17,926 bases of DNA from assembly GCA_039811865.1 (NCBI GenBank), contig JBDHZK010000048.1, positions 1 through 17,926 on the forward strand. Reading direction: 5' to 3'. Position 1 is the first letter of the stretch. Every line of letters begins with the position of its first letter. The stretch is from JBDHZK01 sp039811865. Its GTDB lineage: Bacteria; Actinomycetota; Actinomycetes; Propionibacteriales; Propionibacteriaceae. The position numbers and the translations under genes were made by a program. The notes under the pieces were generated by a model. The model saw only the letters and a program-made list of their open reading frames with translations, did not search any database and was not told the DNA's origin. Positions 7,015-14,666 of this stretch are shown one piece after another.

Positions 7015-8456
7015 TGAGCCGCGCGTGCGTGCTGGCGATCGACAACGGGTCGCAAAGCACCAAGGTGCACATCTTCGACGCCGACGGGCGGGTGCTGGCG
7101 TCCGCCCAGCAGCCGCTGCGACCCTGCGAGTTCCCCGAACCCGGCCACGTCGTCCACCCGGGGGACGACCTGTGGGAGTCGATCGCCGCCGCCGCCAGGG
7201 CCGCCATCGCGGCTTACGACGGCTCGGCGGACGACATCGTCGCAGTCGGGTTGTGCACGATCCGGTTCTGCCGGGCGCTGTTGGCTGCCGATGGCCGGCT
7301 GATCGAGCCGGTGCTGAGCTGGATGGACGTCCGGGTGCCGCGTCCGCACGTGGACGTGCCCGAGGTCGCCTTCGTCACCACGTCGTCCGGCTACATCACG
7401 CACCGGCTGACCGGTGAGTTCCGCGACACCGCCGCCAACTACCAGGGGATGTGGCCGATCGACCAGTTGACCGCCCGCTGGTCGCTTGATCCGGCGGCGT
7501 TCGCCGCGACCGGGATGCCGCGCCACAAGCTGTTCGACCTGGTGGATCCAGGCGAACTGCTGGGTCGGGTCACCTCCGAGGCCGCCGCCGCGACCGGGCT
7601 GCGGGCCGGGACGGCAATCTATGCGACCGCCAACGACAAGGCCGTCGAGGCGCTGGGCGCCGGGATCGACGAGCACACCGTCCACCTCTCGCTCGGGACC
7701 TACATCGCCGCCATGACCGTGGGGACGAGCCCGACCACCGATTCCCGCAGCTACTGGGTCAACTTCGCGTCCGTGCCGGGCGGGTACCTGTATGAGAGCA
7801 ACGGCATTCGCCGGGGCATGTGGACGGTGTCCTGGGTACGGGACCTCCTCGTTCCCCCGGAGGCCGTTTTGCCCTCCGGGGTTCGCGCCGAGCAATACCT
7901 CGAAGCCGAGGCGGTTCGGGTGGCGCCGGGCAGTGGCGGGCTGATCGCCGTCCTCGACTGGCTGGCGCCGACCGATGCGCCCTATCGTCGAGGGGCCTTC
8001 TTGGGGTTCGACGGGACGCAGTCACGGCCGCACCTGTACCGGGCCGTCCTGGAGGGGATCGCGCTCACCATGGCCGACCACATCGAGGCGATGGAGTCCG
8101 CGCTGGGACGCCGGTTCGACTCCGTCGTCGTCACCGGCGGTGGGGCGAAGAGCGACCTGACGATGCAGATCGTCGCCGACGCCTTGGGACGTCCCTCGCG
8201 CCGCACCGAGGTGGACGACTCGGCGGGCCTCGGATCGGCGATCTGCGCCGCAGTGGGTGTGGGCCTACACCCCGATTTCGAATCAGCTCGGATGGCGATG
8301 GTGCGCCCCGGGCGGGTCTTCCACCCAACGCCCGAGGGGATCGCGGCCTACCGACCGATCCGGGCGCGTTACGCCCGCGTCCGCGAGCACACCGACCCGC
8401 TGTTTCACGTCCTCAGCGCCGCCGGCTCGGCCGAGGCCCGGCCCGCAGATCGGTAA
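7014..8456 (+). CDS. FGGY-family carbohydrate kinase, shortened N-terminal domain
   Basis: An ATP-dependent kinase for a sugar, ketose or polyol, 480 residues. The N-terminal phosphate-binding strand is AIDNGSQSTK (Asp10). The catalytic Asp is Asp208 in TANDKAVEALG, where most family members have GGGDQ. C-terminal FGGY motifs include SLGTY, GRRFDSVVVTGGGAKSD and AGLGSAICAAVG. Between the strand ending SWMDVR and the segment SGYITHRLTGEF only about 17 residues remain, where E. coli XylB has about 50, so a substrate-side helical section is missing. ATG at 7014 overlaps the preceding TAA. The frame is open for 2 kb upstream but does not encode protein there. It is the last gene of the operon and probably phosphorylates a pathway intermediate. 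Confidence 0.87.
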   Translation: MSRACVLAIDNGSQSTKVHIFDADGRVLASAQQPLRPCEFPEPGHVVHPGDDLWESIAAAARAAIAAYDGSADDIVAVGLCTIRFCRALLAADGRLIEPVLSWMDVRVPRPHVDVPEVAFVTTSSGYITHRLTGEFRDTAANYQGMWPIDQLTARWSLDPAAFAATGMPRHKLFDLVDPGELLGRVTSEAAAATGLRAGTAIYATANDKAVEALGAGIDEHTVHLSLGTYIAAMTVGTSPTTDSRSYWVNFASVPGGYLYESNGIRRGMWTVSWVRDLLVPPEAVLPSGVRAEQYLEAEAVRVAPGSGGLIAVLDWLAPTDAPYRRGAFLGFDGTQSRPHLYRAVLEGIALTMADHIEAMESALGRRFDSVVVTGGGAKSDLTMQIVADALGRPSRRTEVDDSAGLGSAICAAVGVGLHPDFESARMAMVRPGRVFHPTPEGIAAYRPIRARYARVREHTDPLFHVLSAAGSAEARPADR

Positions 8457-8468
8457 GCCGCCGAGGGC

Positions 8469-8507
8469 CGGCGAATCCGAGGGGGGCGCCCGGTGCGGTG
8501 TTCGCCG
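8469..8507. terminator. Possible hairpin between convergent genes
   Basis: CGGCGAA at 8469-8475 pairs with TTCGCCG at 8501-8507. The 25-base loop contains the GC palindrome GGGCGCCC at 8484-8491. It lies between the kinase stop (8456) and the patatin stop (8509), where a bidirectional terminator would be useful. The T-run is absent, so this is weak. Confidence 0.3.
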
Positions 8508-8508
8508 A

Positions 8509-9516
8509 CTACTCGTCGTCGTTCGGCGGCCCCAGCTCCTCGGGCCGCTGAGCTAACTGGCCCAAGGCGTCGTCCAGTGCCGCCTCGGTCAGTGCGCGAC
8601 CAATCGCGATGAGTTCGTTGGCCCGGTGGAACGCCATGCTGTTGGCGGTGTCCCCGGGAACCGTGACCAGGACGTCCGGGGGCAGCGCGGCGAGGCGAAA
8701 GCGCGTAATTAGGGCGCTCATGGTGTCAAGCGACATCGACGTCACATCCCCGAGCCCGAGCCAGGACGGCGGCGGTTCGTAACCCGGACCTGGCTTGCGG
8801 TCCTGGCTCTCGGTCGCCTCGAAGCGTTGGAATCGGGCCAGGATCGAGGCGATGAAGTCGTTCTCCCAGACGCCTGCGGCGGTCTTCATGAACCGGTCCA
8901 GCCACTCGTTCGGTGGACGCTGCGCCGCGCTCTCCTTTGCGGGAGAGGCGTTGAACTGGTTGGCGCTGGGGCCGTTGAGGTTGATCGCCATGGTGAAGTC
9001 GGCGTCCACGCCGATGATCGGCTCCATCGGCACTGGATTGAGCACGCCACCGTCCACGAGCAGACGGCCGTTGATCATCACCGGCGTGATCATCCCGGGC
9101 ACGGCGATCGACGCCCTGATGGCGGCGTCCAGCGGGCCGCTTTGGAACCACACCTCGCGGCGAGCCCCGATGTCGGTGGCGACGGCGGTGTAAGGGATCG
9201 GGAGGTCCTCGATCACGGCGCCGTTGAGCATCTCGCTCATCGCGGCCAGCACTCGCTCGGCCTTGAACGCACCCGGACCTGGGAGAGCCGGGTCCAGCAG
9301 CCTGATCACGTCGCGTTGGGTGAGGGTCGTGACCCAATCCGTGTAGGCGTCAACCTTGTCGGCGGCCAGCAACCCGCCGATCAGTGCTCCCATCGAGGTC
9401 CCCGCGACCGCGACGACCTCCAGCTCGCGCTCGGCGAGCACCTGAATCGCCCCGATGTGGGCGTATCCCCGGGCGCCTCCGGACCCCAACACCAGCGCCA
9501 CTCGTCGGCCGCTCAT
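8509..9516 (-). CDS. Patatin-like phospholipase / serine esterase (RssA-like)
   Basis: A 335-residue patatin-domain hydrolase expected to cleave acyl esters with a Ser-Asp dyad. The oxyanion-hole motif GSGGARGYAHIGAI is at residues 11-24, the nucleophile Ser41 lies in GTSMG, and the partner Asp155 lies in LLVDGG. The N-terminal patatin domain (about residues 5-190) is followed by a C-terminal extension of about 140 residues with little recognisable content, ending in an acidic tail. The chosen ATG at 9516 begins MSGRRVALVLGSG, just before the first domain strand. The frame stays open to 9654, but that would overlap the aldolase gene and add a basic, atypical leader. A GATAAT hexamer lies six bases before the ATG and there is no clear Shine-Dalgarno sequence, so a leaderless message is possible. 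The substrate is unknown. Confidence 0.87.
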   Translation of the reverse strand: MSGRRVALVLGSGGARGYAHIGAIQVLAERELEVVAVAGTSMGALIGGLLAADKVDAYTDWVTTLTQRDVIRLLDPALPGPGAFKAERVLAAMSEMLNGAVIEDLPIPYTAVATDIGARREVWFQSGPLDAAIRASIAVPGMITPVMINGRLLVDGGVLNPVPMEPIIGVDADFTMAINLNGPSANQFNASPAKESAAQRPPNEWLDRFMKTAAGVWENDFIASILARFQRFEATESQDRKPGPGYEPPPSWLGLGDVTSMSLDTMSALITRFRLAALPPDVLVTVPGDTANSMAFHRANELIAIGRALTEAALDDALGQLAQRPEELGPPNDDE

Positions 9517-9562
9517 TCGCTCATTATCCGGCGCGCTCGGCTCGGTCGGGCCGGGGGTCGCC

Positions 9563-9591
9563 TTCACGGACGCTGACGACAGGCGTAACTT
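9563..9591 (+). promoter_or_regulatory. Putative sigma-70-type promoter of the aldolase gene
   Basis: TTCACG (9563-9568) and TAACTT (9586-9591) are separated by 17 bases, matching the -35 and -10 spacing of housekeeping promoters. The start of transcription would fall near 9598, leaving a leader of about 25 bases with GAAAGTGAG before the ATG at 9624. Confidence 0.5.
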
Positions 9592-9623
9592 CGAAGGCGA
9601 CGGCACAACGAAAGTGAGTCGAA

Positions 9624-10508
9624 ATGAACCCCGAACAATACGAACGCATGGCACATGACGCCGGGTTTGTCGCTGCGCTGGATCAAAGCGGCGGCAGCAC
9701 CCCGAAGGCCCTGGAGCGGTATGGCATTGGGGGTGGCCAATGGTCGGGTGACGACCAGATGTTCGATCTGATTCATCAGATGCGAACTCGGGTGATGACC
9801 TCGCCGAGCTTCAGCGGAGACAAGATCCTCGCCGCGATCCTGTTCGAACAGACCATGGAGCGCGAGGTCGAGGGCCGATCGACTCCGGCCTACCTCTGGG
9901 AGGTCAAGCGCGTCGTCCCGATCATCAAGGTGGACGAGGGCCTGGGCCCCGAGGCAAACGGCGTTCAGCTGATGAAGGAGATGTCAAAGCTTGAGGACCT
10001 GCTCGAGCGATCCGTCGCCCTGGGCATGTTCGGGACCAAGATGCGATCGGTCATCAAGCACGCCAACGACTACGGGATCGCCGCGACCGTGGCCCAGCAG
10101 TTCTACTACGCCGGCCGCATCCTGGACGCCGGGCTCGTCCCGATCATCGAGCCGGAGGTGGACGTCCACGCCCCCGACAAGGCGGACGCCGAGAAGTTGT
10201 TGCACGGTTACCTGCTGGAGTTCCTCTCCGGCTTGGGGGAGCGGCAGGTCATGTTGAAGCTGTCCATCCCCGAGGTCGACAACCTCTACGCGGACGTCAT
10301 CGCGCACCCCAATGTGCTCAGAGTGGTGGCCCTGTCGGGTGGATACACCAGGGCTGAGGCCAACGAGCGCTTGGCGCGCAATCACAAGTTGATCGCCAGC
10401 TTCAGCCGGGCCTTGTTGGAGGGACTCACCGCGCAGCAGTCCGATGCGGAGTTCGACGCCATCCTCGCGCAGTCGATCGACGAGATCTACGCCGCGTCGA
10501 CGACGTAA
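9624..10508 (+). CDS. fda: Class I fructose-bisphosphate aldolase
   Basis: A 294-residue cytosolic class I (Schiff-base) aldolase of the bacterial type, expected to split fructose 1,6-bisphosphate into dihydroxyacetone phosphate and glyceraldehyde 3-phosphate. Visible hallmarks are LDQSGGSTPKAL near the N-terminus, ILFEQTM, IIKVDEGL, the acidic pair Glu176/Glu178 in IIEPEVD, and the Schiff-base Lys212 in VMLKLSIPE. The C-terminal ALSGGYTRAEANERLARN holds the phosphate-binding loop. It has its own promoter and is divergent from the patatin gene, so it is separate from the catabolic operon, though it could take up trioses or phosphorylated ketoses from it. A few class I enzymes also accept other ketose phosphates. 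The family call is strong. Confidence 0.93.
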   Translation: MNPEQYERMAHDAGFVAALDQSGGSTPKALERYGIGGGQWSGDDQMFDLIHQMRTRVMTSPSFSGDKILAAILFEQTMEREVEGRSTPAYLWEVKRVVPIIKVDEGLGPEANGVQLMKEMSKLEDLLERSVALGMFGTKMRSVIKHANDYGIAATVAQQFYYAGRILDAGLVPIIEPEVDVHAPDKADAEKLLHGYLLEFLSGLGERQVMLKLSIPEVDNLYADVIAHPNVLRVVALSGGYTRAEANERLARNHKLIASFSRALLEGLTAQQSDAEFDAILAQSIDEIYAASTT

Positions 10509-10519
10509 CTGCTGGTTAG

Positions 10520-10557
10520 CTGTCAATCCGTGACGAATATTCGTCACGGATTGACAG
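10520..10557. terminator. Perfect 38-base palindrome, probable bidirectional terminator
   Basis: The arm CTGTCAATCCGTGACGAAT is followed at once by its exact reverse complement, giving a spacer-free palindrome centred between 10538 and 10539. It occupies nearly the whole 50-base gap between the aldolase stop (TAA, 10506-10508) and the HAD stop (10559). RNA from either strand would form a long hairpin. No long T-run follows on either side, so termination might rely on hairpin strength or Rho. Position between convergent genes is the main argument. Confidence 0.7.
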
Positions 10558-10558
10558 G

Positions 10559-11374
10559 CTATTCATCGGACTCGCCCAAAAGGCGCAGGATCGTCCGGCC
10601 CACACCCGAATCGTCGTGCGGGCCGGCGTCCGGGAAGCCCGCATCGAGGAGCACCTGATGAGCCTCGCGCATGCGATACCCGCGCCCGGCCCAAGTGAGC
10701 ATCTCAAGGTCGTTGGGCATGTCCCCGAAGGCGACGACGTCCGCGGCCGCAACGTGCAGTTCGGCGCACAGCCGGGACAGCGCGGAAGCCTTGGAAACGT
10801 CTGGTCCGCTGATCTCCAGCAGGGCGTACTCGTCGTCCGACGCGGAATGAGTGATGGTGCATAGGTCGGCCGCTACACCGCGCACGCCGGCGGCGAAGCC
10901 CGCGGCCTTGATTCCTGAGTGGTAGGCGAGCAGTTTCAGGATCGGCGCCCGGTGCGCGAGATCGTCGACCTGTCCGGCGATGGTCTGATCGGCCAAGTCC
11001 GGCCGCACCGGGACGATGTGCTCGCGGCCGTATCCGTCGGCGTATTCGAAGGCGAATCCCGCCTCGGGGAAAACCGCCCGGGCCCGGCGAACGACCTCCA
11101 GCGCGATCTCGGGTGCCACCGGATTGACGGACACCAACTCGTGGGCCGAAAGGTCGTAGACGCCGCCCCCATTGCTCACGATCACCAGCGGATGGGCCGC
11201 GGTCAAGCCGTCCAGGACATCCAGCCAGCGCACCGGGCGGCCGGTTGCGATCACGACCGGGATGCCTTGGGAGGTGGCCCGCTCAATCGCCGCACGGTTC
11301 AATCGGGAGACTCTCGAATCGGATCCGAGCAGGGTCCCGTCCAGATCGGTGGCGATCAGGCGCGGGCGGATCAC
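10559..11374 (-). CDS. HAD-superfamily hydrolase, Cof type
   Basis: A 271-residue phosphatase of the Cof/YidA type, probably acting on sugar phosphates or other small phosphorylated metabolites. Motif I is DLDGTLL with Asp10 and Asp12; the conserved ATGRP of motif II follows. The C2-type cap domain lies roughly at residues 85-190, the motif III Lys may be in ILKLLAYH or SKASAL, and motif IV is FGDMPNDLEML. The start is GTG at 11374, which overlaps the stop of the upstream membrane-protein gene as GTGA. The frame is open further upstream but that region codes the membrane protein in another frame. The two genes are translationally coupled. The specific substrate is unknown. Confidence 0.87.
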   Translation of the reverse strand: MIRPRLIATDLDGTLLGSDSRVSRLNRAAIERATSQGIPVVIATGRPVRWLDVLDGLTAAHPLVIVSNGGGVYDLSAHELVSVNPVAPEIALEVVRRARAVFPEAGFAFEYADGYGREHIVPVRPDLADQTIAGQVDDLAHRAPILKLLAYHSGIKAAGFAAGVRGVAADLCTITHSASDDEYALLEISGPDVSKASALSRLCAELHVAAADVVAFGDMPNDLEMLTWAGRGYRMREAHQVLLDAGFPDAGPHDDSGVGRTILRLLGESDE

Positions 11375-12321
11375 AGCTTTGAGTTCGGCGTGGGGGAGTT
11401 GCCGCCGCCGGACGCGGTCCCACCCGGGCTGGGTGAACTCATCGTGGGCGTCTTTGTGTGACTTGGGTTGTCGCCGCTGGAGCTTGGGCTCGGCGATCCG
11501 GACTGCGGTGAGGGCGATCCCGACTGCGGACTCGGCGAACCCGACTGGGGACTGGGCGAACCCGACTGGGGTGACGGCGAGCCCGACGGGCTCCCGGTGG
11601 GTGAGCTGGTCGGAGGAACCGGTGGTGGCGGCTGCTGCGGCGGGGTGTTCTGGAAGATCAGGATCGCGATCAGGACGGCCAGCGCCATCAGCAGCAGCAT
11701 CAACAGCCAGGACGCCAGGATGGAGACCCAGCCGGCGCGGTCGTGGCGTCCCGGCCAAGGCAGCGGCCAGAGGCGGCTCATGCCGGGCCGGACGTTGTCG
11801 ATCCAGTGGAGCCGGTAGTCGGGGCCGGACGGGGCCCCTTGCAAGGGGACGCGAGAAAGATCGATCTCGTTCAGGATGCGCGTCGCCTCGGCGACCGCCG
11901 CGGGGGAGCCGTCGTAAACCAGCGCGACCCAGGGTGCCAGCGGCAGGTCGTCCGGTTCGACGGGATCGTCATCCTCGCTGCGGAACTTGCGTCCGAGCCG
12001 GCCGTCTTCTTGGCCATGCCCGCCGCGAGCAACCACCGTGTCGATGTGCAGTTTGTTGACGACCCCGGCGAGGCGATCGCGCGCGGCCGCGTCGGCTGCC
12101 GCGCCCGCCGACAACAAGATCAGCATGACCGGGGTGTCGTCGTCGTGGCCGAGGTAGGCGATGCCGGACGGTGAGGCCGTCAAACGAGAGTCGAGCCAGA
12201 AGTCGCCTACCTTGGGCGGATCGTCGGGCAGGAGCGGTGAGACGGCGGGACCGGCGCCGGGCCACGACTGCCACTGCCCCGACGGCTGCTGGCCGGGATC
12301 AGGTGGCGGGGGATTCGACAT
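11371..12321 (-). CDS. One-pass membrane protein with proline-rich N-terminus and Ser/Pro repeat tail
   Basis: I do not recognise a named family for this 316-residue protein. The first 30 residues are rich in Pro, Gln and Gly. A globular, probably cytoplasmic part follows (about residues 35-190; VGDFWLDSRLTASPSGIAYLG and MLILLSAGAAADAAARDRL). A single strong membrane helix lies at about residues 199-224. The rest is a Ser/Pro/Gly-rich outside tail with repeats of SPSPQSG at about residues 242-276, likely disordered and possibly glycosylated or wall-spanning. The stop overlaps the HAD start (GTGA). It is divergent from the MoxR operon, with 215 bases between starts, which hints at an envelope role but does not prove one. 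Confidence 0.72.
   Translation of the reverse strand: MSNPPPPDPGQQPSGQWQSWPGAGPAVSPLLPDDPPKVGDFWLDSRLTASPSGIAYLGHDDDTPVMLILLSAGAAADAAARDRLAGVVNKLHIDTVVARGGHGQEDGRLGRKFRSEDDDPVEPDDLPLAPWVALVYDGSPAAVAEATRILNEIDLSRVPLQGAPSGPDYRLHWIDNVRPGMSRLWPLPWPGRHDRAGWVSILASWLLMLLLMALAVLIAILIFQNTPPQQPPPPVPPTSSPTGSPSGSPSPQSGSPSPQSGSPSPQSGSPSPQSGSPSPSSSGDNPSHTKTPTMSSPSPGGTASGGGNSPTPNSKL
11492..11596. repeat. Five-unit 21-base tandem repeat inside a coding region
   Basis: Five units of 21 bases starting at 11492, 11513, 11534, 11555 and 11576, consensus GGCGANCCCGACTGSGGNNNN on the plus strand. Units two to four differ at only a few bases; the outer ones are more diverged. The length is a multiple of three, so gain or loss of a unit would keep the frame and alter the SPSPQSG tail of the membrane protein. 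Confidence 0.8.
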
Positions 12322-12487
12322 CGGTGCCTATCTCATCACAGTGCCCAGGGGCGAGCACGCGGCTCCATTGTGCCCGAGCCGGGATCGCGTCAGCCGATGG
12401 GCGTGCGCGACCGACCGGCTCGAACAACGTCTTGGGCCAACGGCGATTGCGCCTCCTCGGCACCCCGGCATTGAGGTGGCCGACCGG

Positions 12488-12493
12488 TAAGGT
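12488..12493 (+). promoter_or_regulatory. Possible -10 element of the MoxR operon
   Basis: TAAGGT fits the TAnnnT pattern of actinobacterial -10 elements and lies 44 bases before the MoxR GTG. No matching -35 is seen at the usual distance, which is common in this group. The remaining bases of the 12322-12536 gap show no gene or clear structure. Confidence 0.3.
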
Positions 12494-12536
12494 GGCTCCG
12501 GACAGACCTCCAAGCGGCGGCATCAGGAGAACACGC

Positions 12537-13604
12537 GTGAGCAACCCGACCCAGCTAGCGCCGGCTCCGGCGCTGAGCACCCAGCAGGCGGCGAAGCTGC
12601 TCGGCGACGCGATCGCGTCCGTTCAGCGGGTGATCGTCGGCCAAGAGCACATGGTCGAGCAGTTGATGGTGTCGCTGCTCGCCAAGGGTCACTGTCTGCT
12701 TGAGGGCGTGCCGGGCGTCGCCAAGACCCTGGCGGTGCGAAGCTTCGCCACCGTGGTGGGTGGCCAGTTCTCCCGCGTCCAGTTCACTCCCGACCTGGTG
12801 CCCTCCGACATCATCGGTACCCGGATCTACTCTGCCCAACAGGAGAAGTTCGATATCGCGCTGGGTCCGGTGTTCGTCAACTTCGTCCTCGCGGACGAGA
12901 TCAACCGGGCGCCCGCAAAGGTTCAATCGGCGATGCTCGAGCTGATGGCCGAGAAGCAGGTCTCGATCGGTGGCAACACCTACCCCGCGCCGAAGCCGTT
13001 CATCGTGATCGCGACGCAAAACCCGATCGAGTCCGAGGGCGTGTACCCGCTGCCCGAGGCGCAGCGCGACCGCTTCCTGGTGAAGGTGGACGTCCCGTAC
13101 CCCCGCGGCAACGAGGAGTTCGAGATCCTGCGCCGGATGAGCGTCAAGCCGCCGGAGGCGGTTCAGGTGCTCGATCCGCAGCGGATCATCGCCTTGCAGG
13201 ATCAAGCCGCCAACGTCTTCGTCCACAACCTGGTGGCGGAGTACATCGTCCGGCTCGTGTTGGCCACGCGGACGCCGGCGGAGTTCGGCATGCCCGACCT
13301 GACTTCGGTGATCCAGATCGGCTGTAGCCCGCGCGCCACGCTCGGCCTGGTGGCCGCCTCACGCGCCCTCGCGCTGATCCACGGCCGCGACTATGTGCTG
13401 CCCACCGACGTCCAGGCAATCGCAAAGGACGTCATGTCCCACCGCATCGTCTTGGGCTTCGATGCGGTCGCGGACAACATCCAGCCCGCGCAGGTCGTCG
13501 AGCGCATCGTGGCGATGGTGCCCCCGCCCACGCCGGTGTGGAATGCCCAGCAGCGCCAGCAGTCCCACCAGCAGCACCGGCACCAGCCGGAGTTTCGTAA
13601 CTAG
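12537..13604 (+). CDS. MoxR-type AAA+ ATPase
   Basis: A 355-residue MoxR-family AAA+ ATPase, a class of chaperone-like ATPases that mature or remodel partner complexes with VWA proteins. The Walker A motif is GVPGVAKT with Lys63 at residues 57-64. Walker B ends in Asp120-Glu121 of LADEINRAPAK. The conserved ATQNPIESEGVYPLPEAQRDRF block contains sensor and arginine-finger residues. A C-terminal lid domain follows, ending in a Gln/His-rich tail. The start GTG at 12537 sits after AGGAGA by six bases; the frame is open back to 12171 but no coding signal is apparent there. It heads an operon with DUF58 and two VWA genes, the classic MoxR arrangement. The client is unknown. Confidence 0.92.
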   Translation: MSNPTQLAPAPALSTQQAAKLLGDAIASVQRVIVGQEHMVEQLMVSLLAKGHCLLEGVPGVAKTLAVRSFATVVGGQFSRVQFTPDLVPSDIIGTRIYSAQQEKFDIALGPVFVNFVLADEINRAPAKVQSAMLELMAEKQVSIGGNTYPAPKPFIVIATQNPIESEGVYPLPEAQRDRFLVKVDVPYPRGNEEFEILRRMSVKPPEAVQVLDPQRIIALQDQAANVFVHNLVAEYIVRLVLATRTPAEFGMPDLTSVIQIGCSPRATLGLVAASRALALIHGRDYVLPTDVQAIAKDVMSHRIVLGFDAVADNIQPAQVVERIVAMVPPPTPVWNAQQRQQSHQQHRHQPEFRN

Positions 13605-13613
13605 CGCCTCGCC

Positions 13614-14666
13614 GTGACCCAGCCCGCGGTGAAGGACGACGCCGGCGCCGAGGGCGCCGGTGCGATCGATTCCGTCCTGCACGAGCCGACCGGGGCGACG
13701 CTTCCGCTCTACAAGCTCGCGCCCGAGGCGGCCTTGCGCCGCCTTGAGCTAGCGGTCGTGCGCCGCCTGGAGGGCTTCCTACACGGCGATCACCTCGGCC
13801 TGCTCCCCGGGCCCGGTTCCGACACCAACGACGCTCGGGCCTACGTCCCGGGCCAAGACGATGTCCGTAAGATCGACTGGGCGGTGACGGCCCGGACGAC
13901 CACCCCGCACGTGCGCGACACGATGGCCGACCGGGAGCTAGAGGTGTGGGCCCTGCTCGACGTGACGCCGTCCATGAACTGGGGCACCGAAGGCGTCACC
14001 AAGCGCGATCTCGGCATCGCCGCGATCGCCACCATCGGATTCTTGTCGCAGCGGATGGGTGACCGATTCGGCGGCCTGATCATGCGACCCGAGTCGATCA
14101 AACGAATCCCCGCGCGCTCGGGGCGGACGGCGCTGTACGGACTGCTGCGCAAGATGCTGACCGAGCCGATCGTCTCGGACAAGTCGACGGGCCCCTACAG
14201 CTTGTCCGCAGGCATCGAGCAACTCACCAGGACGCAGCGCCGCCGCGGCATGCGCGTGGTCGTCTCCGATTTCCTGACTCCGGGCGATTTCGAGTTGGAC
14301 CCGAATACCGAACCGCCCTGGGAGCGGCCGCTGCGACGGCTTGCCGTCCGCAACCAGGTACTTTGCATAGAGGTCGTCGACAAGCATGAGATCGACTTCC
14401 CGGACGTCGGCGACATCCTGATCCGCGACCCGGAAACCGACTTTCAGCGCTATGTGAACACCAGCGATGCCGGAGCCCGCCAGCGGATGGACGCCGCCGC
14501 GGCCGCCCAGCGGGAACGCATCCGCATCGCGCTGCGCCGGGCGGGCGTCGGCCACATCCAGTTGCGTACGGATAGAGACTGGGTGCAAGACATCGCTCGA
14601 TTCGTGCTCGCATACCGCCGGGTGGCCGGCATGCTGCACGCACCGCCGCAGGGGGTAAGCCGCTGA
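13614..14666 (+). CDS. DUF58 domain-containing protein
   Basis: A 350-residue protein of the DUF58 family, the usual partner of MoxR ATPases. The signature RAYVPGQDDVRKIDWAVTAR is present at about residues 76-95, followed by a VWA-like fold where LLDVTPSMNWG resembles a divergent metal-binding MIDAS loop. There is no membrane helix, unlike many longer DUF58 proteins, so this is a soluble, short form. The GTG start is nine bases after the MoxR stop and lacks a good Shine-Dalgarno sequence, which suggests re-initiation by coupled ribosomes. The stop overlaps the next start (TGATG). The precise biochemical role of DUF58 is not established. Confidence 0.88.
   Translation: MTQPAVKDDAGAEGAGAIDSVLHEPTGATLPLYKLAPEAALRRLELAVVRRLEGFLHGDHLGLLPGPGSDTNDARAYVPGQDDVRKIDWAVTARTTTPHVRDTMADRELEVWALLDVTPSMNWGTEGVTKRDLGIAAIATIGFLSQRMGDRFGGLIMRPESIKRIPARSGRTALYGLLRKMLTEPIVSDKSTGPYSLSAGIEQLTRTQRRRGMRVVVSDFLTPGDFELDPNTEPPWERPLRRLAVRNQVLCIEVVDKHEIDFPDVGDILIRDPETDFQRYVNTSDAGARQRMDAAAAAQRERIRIALRRAGVGHIQLRTDRDWVQDIARFVLAYRRVAGMLHAPPQGVSR

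Noticed and set aside
9517..9654. Upstream extension of the patatin gene to an ATG at 9654
   Set aside because: It would overlap the aldolase start and cover its promoter. The patatin domain starts right after the ATG at 9516.
11492..11596. Short regular repeats as a CRISPR array
   Set aside because: The units are contiguous 21-mers without spacers, lie in frame within a gene, and have no cas genes nearby.
11375..11758. Upstream extension of the HAD gene
   Set aside because: That DNA encodes the Ser/Pro tail of the membrane protein in another frame. The GTG at 11374 gives the GTGA overlap and lies just before the DLDGT motif.
12171..12536. N-terminal extension of the MoxR protein
   Set aside because: The extra residues are Arg/Pro-rich with no family match, overlap the divergent membrane-protein gene, and the GTG at 12537 has a good ribosome site.
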